Origin: a virus
DNA: 64,000 bases
Strand: one strand, 5' to 3'
Virus record (IMG/VR): IMGVR_UViG_3300036766_000876
Coordinates: 1 to 64,000 of that record
The notes beneath the pieces are model-generated. The model had not been told where the DNA came from. It saw only the letters and a list, made by a program, of their open reading frames with translations, and made no database searches. The position numbers and the translations under genes are program-made. Positions 15,888 to 24,122 of this stretch are shown here, piece by piece. The stretch's first letter is position 1; each line of letters begins with the position of its first letter.

Positions 15888-16423
15888 TCGAGTCCCTGCT
15901 CCTCCGCCTCTTCGGCCGCGCCCAGCTTGGCCCGGCGCCGCCTGTACGTCTCGCGGCACTCGGGGCAGGGCTTGAGCTGCGTGGCCAGGAAGTCCGGCAC
16001 GCGCCCGGACAAGGCCTCCTTGGCGAAGAGGGCCCTGAGCCGCTCCTCCGCCTGCTGCACGCAGTCGATGGGGACGTCCTGGGGCGACATCACGTTGCTC
16101 GTTGGCTTGCGCGCCCCGCGCGCCCGAGGCCACGCGCCCTTCCAGACGTCGGGCCTCAGGGCCGGGTTGGAGAGGCGCATCGACAGGAGGCCGGACTTCC
16201 AGCGCCGGAGGTACACCACCAGGACGGAGATGGAGGAGGCCCCACAGTACGAGGTGCCGTCCTCCCGGGTGCGCATCATCCGGAGCTGGGCCACGCCCTG
16301 CTCCCCAGCGCCAACGTCCTTCCCGATGCGATGGACGTGCTCGTGGACGGAGCAGCCCGGCGGGCAGAGGCCACCGAAGAGGGGGCTCCAGGCAGCGCGC
16401 GAGGTGGGGCGGTAGGGACTCAC
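15884..16423 (-). CDS. hypothetical protein with two cysteine clusters
   Basis: 179 residues from a coupled GTG. N-terminal CPPGCSVHEHVH and C-terminal LKPCPECRETYRRRR are both zinc-ribbon-like; the middle has a strand-rich stretch (SSISVLVVYLRRWKSG). It ends in an acidic EEAEEQGLE tail. No family recognised. Confidence 0.5.
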   Translation of the reverse strand: MSPYRPTSRAAWSPLFGGLCPPGCSVHEHVHRIGKDVGAGEQGVAQLRMMRTREDGTSYCGASSISVLVVYLRRWKSGLLSMRLSNPALRPDVWKGAWPRARGARKPTSNVMSPQDVPIDCVQQAEERLRALFAKEALSGRVPDFLATQLKPCPECRETYRRRRAKLGAAEEAEEQGLE

Positions 16424-16890
16424 CCGTGCCTCACCCTGCGGGGTAGCTTCCCCTGGAGCCGCCGCGTGGCCTCCTCCGCGAGGAGCTGGTCCTCGAAGGC
16501 CCGGGCCGCCAGCCGGATGTTGCGGAGGCGGTACGGGTCCTCCACGAGGTACTTCCCATCCACGCCCTGCTTCAGCCGCCAGACCTCCGCGTAGTGAGCA
16601 ACGTGGCCGGAGCTGATGTGGACGTCCTCCCGCTCAAAGAGGCCCGTGTTGAAGAGGAGCTCGCGAACGTCGCATGGCTCGTGCTCCCTGACGTGAATCT
16701 CGTCGTCTCCCAGGAGCTCGTCCGGGAGGTTGGTGGAGAGCGTGTCCCAGGGCACCTGCTGCGGCCCGAGCACCTGGAAGGCCGGGCGCCTGTTGCCGTA
16801 CCGGCCGACCTTGAGCGTGTAGACGCCGCGATGGGGGCCGGTCGCCAAGACGAGCGGTAGGTCCTGGAGCGCCTCGAACGGGGATGCCAT
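16420..16890 (-). CDS. hypothetical protein of the RRLxG-ending group
   Basis: 156 residues from an ATG eight bases after a perfect bipartite element. The body (ALQDLPLVLATGPHRGVYTL, GHVAHYAEVWRLKQGVDG) ends LAARAFEDQLLAEEATRRLQG plus a basic tail. Unknown. Confidence 0.55.
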   Translation of the reverse strand: MASPFEALQDLPLVLATGPHRGVYTLKVGRYGNRRPAFQVLGPQQVPWDTLSTNLPDELLGDDEIHVREHEPCDVRELLFNTGLFEREDVHISSGHVAHYAEVWRLKQGVDGKYLVEDPYRLRNIRLAARAFEDQLLAEEATRRLQGKLPRRVRHG

Positions 16891-16898
16891 GCCCTCTC

Positions 16899-16926
16899 CC
16901 TTGCCCCGGTGGGGCCAGTTTTTCCC
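16899..16926 (-). repeat. dispersed bipartite element, copy 5 (exact)
   Basis: GGGAAAAA-N11-GGGGCAAGG on the minus strand, right after the TAG stop of one gene and just before the start of the next. Confidence 0.7.
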
Positions 16927-17279
16927 TACAGGCTCCGGTCCGGATCCGGCGCCTGGCCGAGCAACCTCTCCAGGGCCTCCCTCTGAGACTCCGACATCGA
17001 GTAGAGCGCCACCGCCCGCGCGTGGCCGGCCAGCGCCTCCGCCTCCGTGCAGTACCGCTCCTGGTAGGGCCACTTCCCAGAGCCCATGTGCTGGACCATC
17101 GTCTCGAAGATGACCGGCTCCGCGTCCGTGCTGAAGCTGTGATCGCTCCCGAGCCAGACGGTGGACACCCAGTAGGCCCCGCACGTCGTCTCCGCCACCC
17201 GCTTGTACTTCGAGTCCGTGAGGAGGGCGCCGTACTCCTCGTACGTGAGCGGCTGCCCCTGCTTGTCGAAGTGCCTCAC
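16926..17279 (-). CDS. hypothetical protein
   Basis: 117 residues from a coupled GTG (GTGA). YEEYGALLTDSKYKRVAETT then strands around YWVSTVWLGSDHSFSTDAEP and a helical end with ESQREALERLLGQAPD, similar to the shared C-terminal helix. Unknown. Confidence 0.5.
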   Translation of the reverse strand: MRHFDKQGQPLTYEEYGALLTDSKYKRVAETTCGAYWVSTVWLGSDHSFSTDAEPVIFETMVQHMGSGKWPYQERYCTEAEALAGHARAVALYSMSESQREALERLLGQAPDPDRSL

Positions 17280-17587
17280 AGCGGAGCCCCCAAGCGCACG
17301 AGGGAGTCCTTCTCGATGGCCCAAGCCAGGAGGCTCTGAGCCACCTCCCCGGCCTTGAGCCCGAGCTCGCGGTACTCGGCGTTGCCGAGAAACCTGTTGG
17401 ACTCACCCGTCCAGTTGATGCCCCAATGGATGAAGAGCCGGAAGGTGAGGATGACGTCTGGCCCCGTCGTGACCTGGACCGCCACACGGCCCTTGAAGAC
17501 TTCCGCCTTGACGCTCTTCGCGCCGAAGCGTTCCTCCAGGGCGCGGAAGACGGCCCGCTTGACGGTGTGCGTCGTGTCCGGGCTCAC
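17276..17587 (-). CDS. hypothetical protein of the RRLxG-ending group
   Basis: 103 residues from a coupled GTG. A helix (TVKRAVFRALEERFGAKSVK) is followed by strands (VFKGRVAVQVTTGPDVILTF) and the ending AQSLLAWAIEKDSLVRLGAPL. Unknown. Confidence 0.5.
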   Translation of the reverse strand: MSPDTTHTVKRAVFRALEERFGAKSVKAEVFKGRVAVQVTTGPDVILTFRLFIHWGINWTGESNRFLGNAEYRELGLKAGEVAQSLLAWAIEKDSLVRLGAPL

Positions 17588-17913
17588 GTTGCCGGCCCAA
17601 TCCAGTCGAGGTGATGCGGAACGTGGGAGCCGTCCAGGCGACGAGCTGCTTGCTCCGCCTTGCGCTTCTCCTGTTGGAGCCGGCGCTTCTCGTCCCACTT
17701 CCGGAGCTCGTGGTCCATGTACGGGCGGAGGTCTGTCGGGTCCACGCCCTCCTTCCACGAGGTGCGCACCCACGCCGGGTATGGGTGGGACGAGTACCGC
17801 CCCGGGTTGGTCCACGGGAGCACCACCCGGTCGCCCCACTTGGTAAGCGCACCAGCCGCGCCCACCCACTCCTCGAAGGTGAGGCCCTCCGGGTTGGTGG
17901 AGTAGCGAGCCAT
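17584..17913 (-). CDS. hypothetical protein
   Basis: 109 residues (MARYSTNPEGLTFEEWVGAAG...). A coupled GTG one codon earlier is an alternative start. Contains a highly charged helix (RKWDEKRRLQQEKRKAEQAARRLDG) holding the shared AARRLxG box, then a short tail. Unknown. Confidence 0.5.
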   Translation of the reverse strand: MARYSTNPEGLTFEEWVGAAGALTKWGDRVVLPWTNPGRYSSHPYPAWVRTSWKEGVDPTDLRPYMDHELRKWDEKRRLQQEKRKAEQAARRLDGSHVPHHLDWIGPAT

Positions 17914-18293
17914 CACCAAACCCCGGGTCTGTCTGAACGCCACTCAGGGAGCACAACCCCAAGGCGCACCTTCGCGGCGGCCACGTTGTACAGGCGCAGC
18001 GCCTCGACCTTGGCCTCCTTGAGAGAGCAGCGGAGCTTCGTGAGGCCCCCGTGGAGGTCCCTGCGCGGGCGCACAGAGAGGTCCCAGGCATCCCACCTCT
18101 TGGAGAAGATCCGCCTGGAGAGACGCGCGCAGACGAAGCGCCCGTCACCGGGCCCCTCGAACGAGCCGGCCCGTGGGAGGAGCCACAGAAGGTGGTCGCC
18201 AAAGGTGTCCCGCCTCCACCAGAACGTGAGCGGCTCCGGGAGCTTGGTGCGCCTGGCGAGCTCCTCAAGCTCGGCGTACGTGTAGGTCTTCAC
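17913..18293 (-). CDS. hypothetical protein
   Basis: 126 residues from a coupled GTG (MKTYTYAELEELARRTKLPEP...). Strands around TFWWRRDTFGDHLLWLLPRAG and a helix with KEAKVEALRLYNVAAAKVRLG, a variant of the shared ending. Unknown. Confidence 0.5.
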   Translation of the reverse strand: MKTYTYAELEELARRTKLPEPLTFWWRRDTFGDHLLWLLPRAGSFEGPGDGRFVCARLSRRIFSKRWDAWDLSVRPRRDLHGGLTKLRCSLKEAKVEALRLYNVAAAKVRLGVVLPEWRSDRPGVW

Positions 18294-18589
18294 CAGTGCT
18301 CCCTCTGCTCCTGGAGGGCCACCTTCAGCTCATCCCGCTCCGCTTCGAGCCGGGCGACGTACGTCTTGGCGAGGTCGAGCCCCTTCGCCATCGCCTGCCC
18401 CTGCGTCTGGTAACCGGCCTTCGCTGCGGAGGCGGCAGCCCGCATGATGAGCGAGCAGGCCCGGGCCCAATCGAGAGCAGGCATACGCTGGAGGGCTGCA
18501 AGCCGGGCCTTCAGCTCGGCAATCTCCTCTAGGGCAGCTTCGTAGGTGGCGGGAGGGGGTGGCGCTGGACGGCGGGAAGGGACCTTCAT
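18290..18589 (-). CDS. hypothetical coiled-coil protein
   Basis: 99 residues from an ATG (ATGA). A proline-rich start precedes two long helices (EAALEEIAELKARLAALQR, KTYVARLEAERDELKVALQE) typical of coiled coil. Unknown. Confidence 0.5.
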   Translation of the reverse strand: MKVPSRRPAPPPPATYEAALEEIAELKARLAALQRMPALDWARACSLIMRAAASAAKAGYQTQGQAMAKGLDLAKTYVARLEAERDELKVALQEQREHW

Positions 18590-18858
18590 CGCTTCCTCCG
18601 CTTCAGTGTCAGGGCCTCGCACGCGCGGAAGGCCGCGCGCTGGGCCGCCTGCCAGGTGCGGGCGCGGCCAACGGACATCCCCTCGTTGGCATCCATGGCG
18701 GACTGGGCCTTCACCCACTCGGTAGGATTCTCCACGCGCCAGCTCCACTCCTCCTTGTGGAACTTCCCATGGACGAGGACGCTGAAGTGCTTGTGCCCGA
18801 CCGTCACCGCGAGGTTGGAGACGCCGAACTGCACCTTGAGGCCGCTGCTCTTGCGCAT
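18586..18858 (-). CDS. small basic hypothetical protein
   Basis: 90 residues (MRKSSGLKVQFGVSNLAVTV...), a beta-rich body then RTWQAAQRAAFRACEALTLKRRKR. It follows terminase in the transcript and is preceded by a copy of the bipartite element. Unknown. Confidence 0.5.
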   Translation of the reverse strand: MRKSSGLKVQFGVSNLAVTVGHKHFSVLVHGKFHKEEWSWRVENPTEWVKAQSAMDANEGMSVGRARTWQAAQRAAFRACEALTLKRRKR

Positions 18859-18866
18859 GCCCTCTC

Positions 18867-18894
18867 CCTTGCCCGGGCCCGCCCGCTTTTTCCC
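18867..18894 (-). repeat. dispersed bipartite element, copy 6
   Basis: GGGAAAAA-N11-CGGGCAAGG on the minus strand (one mismatch), starting at the terminase stop codon and ending before the gene at 18858. Confidence 0.65.
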
Positions 18895-21602
18895 TACCGG
18901 CTGAGGACGTCCATCCGGCCAGCCTCGACGCGCATGGAGCCGAGGCGGTGCCCCTCGCGGGCGAACCAGCTCGCCATGAGGGAGTCCCCGGTATGCGCTG
19001 CGGGCGCGTAGTAGAGCATCTCCTGGATCCACGTCGCGATTTCTGGATGGGCCGGCATCCCGCCTCGGGAGGGGATGATCCACTTCCGGCCGGCGAGCTC
19101 CGTCGCCATCGACTCGATGCCGAACTCCGGGTGCGCCTTGTTCCGCCCCGTGGTGAACGGCCTGATGGGGACGGCGAAAGCGCCCCTGGCGAACTGGACG
19201 ATGAAGTCCTGAGCGTTGTGAACGACGAAGTCCTCCACCGTGTAGCTCTCGTCCTCCTCGACGGTGAGGTTGAAGACGGCCCCTCCCTTGTTGTCGAGGA
19301 ACGGCGCCTCCTCCATGTCTGGCACCTTGCTCCAACCGTGGAGCCTCTCCAGTACGATGGTGCCGTTTGACTTGCGCCTCGTCTTGGCGGCATCGCTCTC
19401 GAACCAGCGCTTCCAACGTTCCGCCTCCGTCGGCGTTGTCATCCTCTTCCGCAAAGCGCTTGAGCCCTCGTGCGTGAGGGTGAGCAGGTTGAGCGGGCGC
19501 CGCGTCACGACTCGCCCCTCGATGCTGTCTGTCTTCCGGTCGCTGGCGCTGAGCGCCATCGGGATGCCGGCCTGCCCCAGCGTGCTCCGGACGAACATCA
19601 TCCAGTCCCTGGAGATGCTGCACCCAGACAGGAACCACTGCGGCCACTTCGTCGAGGCGTTGTTGGGGCGCGCGCAACCGTCCCCCATCAGCCAGCCGCG
19701 CACCAGCGCGAGGCGGAGCCTCAGTGGCCAGCCCATCCACTTGAGGGGCAGGCACTTCTTGGCGCCCGTCCCGATCCGGAGCGCGTTCGCGAGCTGCGTC
19801 GAGGAGACGACGACGCGCAGCGTGCCCCTGTCCGTTGGGCGCAGCGTCACCTTCCCCCTCACGAGCTTCCACACCTCTCGCTCCACGAGGGCCGCGAGGT
19901 ACGTCTCCTTCTTGCCGAACGTCCAGTACACCTGGCCGCGCGTGGCGTGCCCCTCCGCCATGAAGAGCCCCAGCACGAGGGCGAGGTCCTCCGTGACGGG
20001 CACCGTCTTCGCGGCGTCCCTGAGCGTCTCCGGCAGGTGGAACTGTGCCTTCAGGGCAGGCCAGCGGGGCAGCGCCACCGCCGCGTACGCCGGCTCATCG
20101 CGCACCCCGTAGGACACCCACTGCGCCGCCCCGACTGGCCGGTGGTGGCCCGTCGAGGAGCGCCCGGCCTTGCGGAGCCAGAACCAATGGTTGGGCGTCG
20201 TGACGACTGGCAAGCAACCCTTCGCCTGCGCCCTCACCGTCGTCTGGGCGGTGCCCTCATGCGTCCCGGTGACGGGGCGCCAGCGCCCCTTGTGCGTCCA
20301 GACGAGGTCCCCGAGCTGGACCTGCTCGATGGGCTTGTAGCCCTCGCTGGTGAGCACGCGAGTCCCTGGGGCGAAGCAGGCGTTGTTCTCCACCACGACG
20401 ATGGAGAGGAACCGGCGGTGGTGGTCGATGATGCGGGAGACAATCTCCGGCCCGCTCCACTTCCCCCGCTCGATGTTCAGCACCTCCCTGTCGTTGGTGT
20501 TGGGATGGACGGCGATGGTGAAGAGCACCGTCGAGTCGGAGCCATCCTTCTGCTGCACGGCGAGGTCCACTCCCGTGTACGTCTTGAAGCCCGGGGGGAG
20601 CTTGTCCATCCCGTAGCAGAGCTGCTTGCCCTCGCCACGCGCCAGGCAGACGTCGATCCACTCCTTCTTGAAGCGGGCCTCGTCGTCGGAGCGCGCCACG
20701 CAGAGGAGCTGTCGGGCGAACTCCAGTGGCCCCAGCGTCTCCCGGACGCGGGCGATGCGCTCTGGGGGCCAGCGCTCCGCCCACCTCGGAGTGCCGTCCT
20801 CCAGGAGCACCGGGTAGCGCATCGCCTTGAAGCCCGGCATGCGAGCCAGCCGGTGGAGGGCGTCGTCGGGGTGGAAGGCCGTGCCCACGACGAGGACGCG
20901 CCCCTTTGACGTGAGGCGGGAGAGGCAAGCCGCCTGGAGCCACGCGAAGCAGTCCTCCCTCCCCTGCGCGCTGCGGGTGTTCTCCACGTCGAGGAGGTCA
21001 TCCACGATGAGGAGGTCGAGCCGGGAGCCGAGGATGTTTCCGTGGACGCCGATGCCCTGGATGGAAGGGTCCTTCGAGATGCTCTGACGCTTCACCGTGA
21101 TGGCGCTCGTCGTCCACTGGTCCGAGCTGGGGCGGAGGTCCGGGAACACCGCGTGGAGCTCCGGGCTCGACTCGATGTACCGCTTGATGGAGCGGAGCAC
21201 CTTCTGGCTCTGCCCCGCCGTGTTGGAGACGATGCCGATGCGCAGACCCTTGTCCCGCCCGAGCTCGAAGAGCGTGCGGGCGATGCTGAGCTGGCTCGTC
21301 TTCCCGGACTCGATGGAGCTCCAGAGCATCAGCCTGTCGTTCTCGCTCGCCAGCTTGTGCCAGGCCCGGTGGACCTCCGCCTGCTCCAAGGGAAGGCCAG
21401 TCCGCTCGTCTCGCATGACGGTAGTGACGAAGCAGTTGATGTCCTCACGGGCGGCCTCCAGGAGGTTCTGCGTCAGGTAGGCGTCGGACTCGGCATCGAG
21501 CGGCACCTCCACGGCCAAGTCCAGGGCAGCAGGCTGCCCCGCCGGCCAAGCACTGAGGGTGGGGCCGCCGAAGAGGCTGGTTGGCGTTGGGGCGTTTGCC
21601 AT
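18894..21602 (-). CDS. terminase large subunit, interrupted by an intein
   Basis: 902 residues encoded, of which 388 are an intein, leaving a 514-residue terminase. ATPase: Walker A SSIESGKTSQ (residues 95-104), Walker B LDLLIVDD (195-202), coupling motif VVGTAFHPDD (238-247). Nuclease: first acidic residue in YTGVDLA (Asp346), second in VVVE (Glu405), and a C-terminal acidic region around YYAPAAHTGDSLMA. The enzyme cuts concatemers and drives DNA into the head at the portal. The intein sits four residues after Glu405, in the most conserved part of the nuclease centre. The putative small subunit is immediately upstream. Confidence 0.9.
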   Translation of the reverse strand: MANAPTPTSLFGGPTLSAWPAGQPAALDLAVEVPLDAESDAYLTQNLLEAAREDINCFVTTVMRDERTGLPLEQAEVHRAWHKLASENDRLMLWSSIESGKTSQLSIARTLFELGRDKGLRIGIVSNTAGQSQKVLRSIKRYIESSPELHAVFPDLRPSSDQWTTSAITVKRQSISKDPSIQGIGVHGNILGSRLDLLIVDDLLDVENTRSAQGREDCFAWLQAACLSRLTSKGRVLVVGTAFHPDDALHRLARMPGFKAMRYPVLLEDGTPRWAERWPPERIARVRETLGPLEFARQLLCVARSDDEARFKKEWIDVCLARGEGKQLCYGMDKLPPGFKTYTGVDLAVQQKDGSDSTVLFTIAVHPNTNDREVLNIERGKWSGPEIVSRIIDHHRRFLSIVVVENNACFAPGTRVLTSEGYKPIEQVQLGDLVWTHKGRWRPVTGTHEGTAQTTVRAQAKGCLPVVTTPNHWFWLRKAGRSSTGHHRPVGAAQWVSYGVRDEPAYAAVALPRWPALKAQFHLPETLRDAAKTVPVTEDLALVLGLFMAEGHATRGQVYWTFGKKETYLAALVEREVWKLVRGKVTLRPTDRGTLRVVVSSTQLANALRIGTGAKKCLPLKWMGWPLRLRLALVRGWLMGDGCARPNNASTKWPQWFLSGCSISRDWMMFVRSTLGQAGIPMALSASDRKTDSIEGRVVTRRPLNLLTLTHEGSSALRKRMTTPTEAERWKRWFESDAAKTRRKSNGTIVLERLHGWSKVPDMEEAPFLDNKGGAVFNLTVEEDESYTVEDFVVHNAQDFIVQFARGAFAVPIRPFTTGRNKAHPEFGIESMATELAGRKWIIPSRGGMPAHPEIATWIQEMLYYAPAAHTGDSLMASWFAREGHRLGSMRVEAGRMDVLSR
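19215..20378 (-). mobile_element. intein with LAGLIDADG-type endonuclease in terminase
   Basis: Residues 409-796 of the terminase frame. Block A starts with Cys409 (CFAPGTRVLTSEG), block B has the TxxH form (VVTTPNHWFW), and the end reads FNLTVEEDESYTVEDFVVHN, with the usual penultimate His and terminal Asn796. Two dodecapeptide-like motifs, LVLGLFMAEGH (543-552) and LVRGWLMGDGC (633-643), keep an acidic residue each, so the homing endonuclease looks intact. The next residue after Asn796 is Ala797, not Cys, Ser or Thr as canonical splicing needs. Joined exteins would read VENNA-AQDF. Confidence 0.85.
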
Positions 21603-21605
21603 GGC

Positions 21606-22601
21606 CTACTTGCTTTCTGTTGGTGAGAGGGCTATCGCGGGCGAGCCCGCGACGCTGCTGGAGCCGCCGGCCCCTCCCGCCACCATGCGCATCCCCTGGG
21701 CAGCCGCCCGGGCAGTGGCCTCCGCCCGCTTGTCCTCCAGATGGCGCTGGATGGCCCTGAGCTTGATTTCCTTCTCCTCCAGGCCTCCATCCACGGTGGT
21801 GATGCCCAGCACCTCTGTCGGCTGGCCCATGCGCAGGCGCTCTCCCTGGAGCGCGAGGATGAGGCTCTTCTCCGCGGCCTCCACCAGGCGAATCATCTCC
21901 CGGGCCATCCGCAGCGCCTGTTGTGGGCTCAGCTTGGAGAGGTCCCCCATGGCCGTGCGGAGCTGACTGGCGATGAGCTGGGCATCCTTCAGGATGAGCG
22001 CAGCGATGGCGGTGGCGCCCAGGGCCGCCTTCCGGCCGAACTTCGCAGCCTGGGCCTCGTCCGCCATCGTCTCCGCGGCGTCCACCTTGGCCCGCCGGAG
22101 GAGGTCCGCCAGGCGCATCTTGGCCTGCGTCTCAGCGTTGCCCATGGTGGCCATGGCCACGGCTTCCGCGTCGGCAAGCTTCTTCAGGCTCAGGGCCTCC
22201 ACCTCCGCCAGGCGCTTCTCCGCCTCCGCCATGAGGCTGATGGCGCGCTTCTCCGCCGCCTCAGCCTTCTCCGCGGCGTTGACGAGCATCAGCTCGGCGG
22301 TGGCCGTCCCTACGGAGGCCTCCGTCATGGAGTCCTTGATGATGTCCGCGGCCGCGATCGCACTCAGCCCCTCGGAGCCGAAGCCCTCCCGGGCCGCCCT
22401 GGCGAAGAGCTGCTCCTTGTGGATGAGCTCCTTGATGGCGATGCACCCGTCGATGCTCTTCCAGCCCGTGTGCCAGAGGCCGGACACCGTCTCCCGGTTG
22501 AGGCCCGTCACCTTGGCCACCTTGGAGAACTTCGGCCCGTATTGCCGCAGGTAGTGGACAGCCGAGTCGTACAGCGCCTTTGTCCGTTTGATTCCGGCCA
22601 C
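21606..22601 (-). CDS. putative terminase small subunit / HTH-coiled-coil protein
   Basis: 331 residues. An N-terminal helix-turn-helix-like segment (SKVAKVTGLNRETVSGLWHTG, residues 26-46) is followed by a very long alanine/glutamate helix (about 100-200, AEKAEAAEKRAISLMAEAEK) and a glycine/serine tail. DNA-binding N-terminus, oligomerising middle and position directly upstream of the large subunit fit a terminase small subunit. It is longer than most and sequence homology is not recognised, so the call rests on layout. A cluster of AATGCCGCAGG repeats lies just upstream and could be its binding site. Confidence 0.6.
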   Translation of the reverse strand: MAGIKRTKALYDSAVHYLRQYGPKFSKVAKVTGLNRETVSGLWHTGWKSIDGCIAIKELIHKEQLFARAAREGFGSEGLSAIAAADIIKDSMTEASVGTATAELMLVNAAEKAEAAEKRAISLMAEAEKRLAEVEALSLKKLADAEAVAMATMGNAETQAKMRLADLLRRAKVDAAETMADEAQAAKFGRKAALGATAIAALILKDAQLIASQLRTAMGDLSKLSPQQALRMAREMIRLVEAAEKSLILALQGERLRMGQPTEVLGITTVDGGLEEKEIKLRAIQRHLEDKRAEATARAAAQGMRMVAGGAGGSSSVAGSPAIALSPTESK

Positions 22602-22615
22602 TTGCGTCCCTTCCC

Positions 22616-22827
22616 TAATGCCGCAGGCCTGGTTGGCCTACCCGAGTGAAGCCCCGTGGAGGGTCCCCAAATGCCGCAGGGCACCTCGCCTGCGGCATTC
22701 CTTAACACGGTCCAGCCCCGAGTCGAGAGCCCCCGGAGGCACCTGCGGCATTAGGAGCGGCATTCGGATGCCCAAGCGCGGCCGGCCAGACACGGCTGGA
22801 TGGCTAATGCCGCAGGTGATGCCGCAG
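22616..22827. repeat. AATGCCGCAGG repeat cluster upstream of terminase
   Basis: Five exact copies of AATGCCGCAGG in 200 non-coding bases: 22617-22627 (+), 22670-22680 (+), 22689-22699 (-), 22742-22752 (-) and 22806-22816 (+), with partial copies near 22758 and 22819. The second and third copies form a perfect 11-base inverted repeat with an 8-base loop. Placement before the terminase genes suggests a packaging (pac/cos) or operator site. The region 22602-22871 contains no gene that I can support. Confidence 0.75.
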
Positions 22828-22871
22828 CCGGCCCAGGGGGCCTAGAAGGCCCCGAGACGGGCGCAGAGGCT

Positions 22872-23210
22872 TCAGGGTGGGGAAGGGCTGGGTTGCCCCG
22901 CGCTCAGCCTGTAGGCGGCATCCCTGGCAGCGAGGAGGGCATCGGCTGCGTTCAGCGCCTCCTCCAAAGTCGGGAACTGCTCGTCAGCGACATTCATGAC
23001 GCCGGGCTTGCCGCTCCGCATCACGGAAGCCCCGTGGCCCGGGCTGCCTTCATGGACGTAGGCGCAGAGCTTGGTGTGGGTACCCCCAAAGGGTGTGCGC
23101 TCCAACCAGATGAAGCCCTCCCAGAGCCGGGTGCCTTGAGCCGCCTTCACGCACAGCCACCTTGCGCCGGAGGGACCGACCCAGCCGTCGTCAGGGCCAG
23201 TCCGCCTCAT
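22872..23210 (-). CDS. small protein of the RRLxG-ending group
   Basis: 112 residues, ATGA-coupled. Beta-rich body (ARWLCVKAAQGTRLWEGFIW, CAYVHEGSPGHG), then LEEALNAADALLAARDAAYRLSAGQ, the shared ending, and a PSPSPP tail. Similar in layout to the next gene upstream. Unknown. Confidence 0.55.
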   Translation of the reverse strand: MRRTGPDDGWVGPSGARWLCVKAAQGTRLWEGFIWLERTPFGGTHTKLCAYVHEGSPGHGASVMRSGKPGVMNVADEQFPTLEEALNAADALLAARDAAYRLSAGQPSPSPP

Positions 23211-23557
23211 CGCTGGTCCCGGCTCCCTGTCAGACGCCTGGCTGCCTCACCGGCCCGGAGCTCTGCCTCAGCAGCGTCCAGGGCCTCCCCGCGACTCTTG
23301 TACCTCCGGCGCAGGTAGTCAGAGGCGGAAGCCATCCTGTAGCGCGCCCGCCGGAGGGGTAGGTTGGCGGCCTGCCCTACGGTGAGGACGCACCACTTGC
23401 CCCGGGGGAGCAGGACAACGTACCGGCGCCAGTTGATGAGGCCGCTGATGAGCTCCACCATCCAGACCTCATCTGAGTCGATGTCGTTGTCCTCCAGGCG
23501 TCGCCGGGTCGGCTCCCGGCTCGTCTCGTAGACGGGGTGAATCACCCGAGCCTCCAT
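23207..23557 (-). CDS. small protein of the RRLxG-ending group
   Basis: 116 residues. Strands (DEVWMVELISGLINWRRYVV, KWCVLTVGQAAN) then GEALDAAEAELRAGEAARRLTG and a short basic tail. Starts 15 bases inside the upstream gene. Unknown. Confidence 0.55.
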   Translation of the reverse strand: MEARVIHPVYETSREPTRRRLEDNDIDSDEVWMVELISGLINWRRYVVLLPRGKWCVLTVGQAANLPLRRARYRMASASDYLRRRYKSRGEALDAAEAELRAGEAARRLTGSRDQR

Positions 23558-23829
23558 GCCGCGGCCATGGCACGGAGCCAGACCTCAGCAGCCTGGAAGG
23601 CCTCCTCCTTGGTGGAGAACAGAGGGAGCCCCGCCACCCTGTTGGCCCTCACGCGCTTCTTGTCCGCCAGCACGGCCCAACTGGGCGCTGGAGCGCTTGG
23701 AGGGCCAAGCCTGCTGCGGACCCACGCCAGGTAGATGTTGGTCCCATGAGCGCCGCGAGGCTCCCTCAGCTCCACCACCCACGTCTCGGGCTGGTACCCG
23801 TCCAGGAGTGCGTAGTGGACGGCGCTCAC
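23542..23829 (-). CDS. small protein of the RRLxG-ending group
   Basis: 95 residues from a coupled GTG. Strands (TWVVELREPRG, NIYLAWVRSRLG, SWAVLADKKRV), then FSTKEEAFQAAEVWLRAMAAAWRLG. The WxVEL strand and the ending match the previous gene in order, supporting common descent. Confidence 0.55.
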   Translation of the reverse strand: MSAVHYALLDGYQPETWVVELREPRGAHGTNIYLAWVRSRLGPPSAPAPSWAVLADKKRVRANRVAGLPLFSTKEEAFQAAEVWLRAMAAAWRLG

Positions 23830-24122
23830 GGCCAGCGAGCCCCGAGGCGCAGGCTGGCATCGCAGACGACGAGGAGGTCCTTGGCGGCCTCGACGGCCTC
23901 CGCCTCGGTCGCCAGCGCCGTGTAGGAGAGGCGCACCCAGCGGCCGTCCCCGAGGTCCACGTCGTGCGGAGCGCAGTCCACCAGCCACCGGCCATCGTAC
24001 ATCTGGAGGACGCTGCGGTGGAGGTTGCCAAGGCTCAGCAGGACCATCCTCCGCTTGGAGCCCGGCGAGTCCCCCGCCAAAGGCTTCCCCTCCGACACGA
24101 CGACGCTCCGCTGGCCGCTCAC
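23826..24122 (-). CDS. small protein of the RRLxG-ending group
   Basis: 98 residues from a coupled GTG. LQMYDGRWLVDCAPHDVDLG in the middle, then TEAEAVEAAKDLLVVCDASLRLGARWP. Unknown. Confidence 0.55.
   Translation of the reverse strand: MSGQRSVVVSEGKPLAGDSPGSKRRMVLLSLGNLHRSVLQMYDGRWLVDCAPHDVDLGDGRWVRLSYTALATEAEAVEAAKDLLVVCDASLRLGARWP

Noticed and set aside
22616-22827. Possible CRISPR array
   Set aside because: Repeats are only 11 bases, occur in both orientations and have irregular spacing; no cas genes are present.
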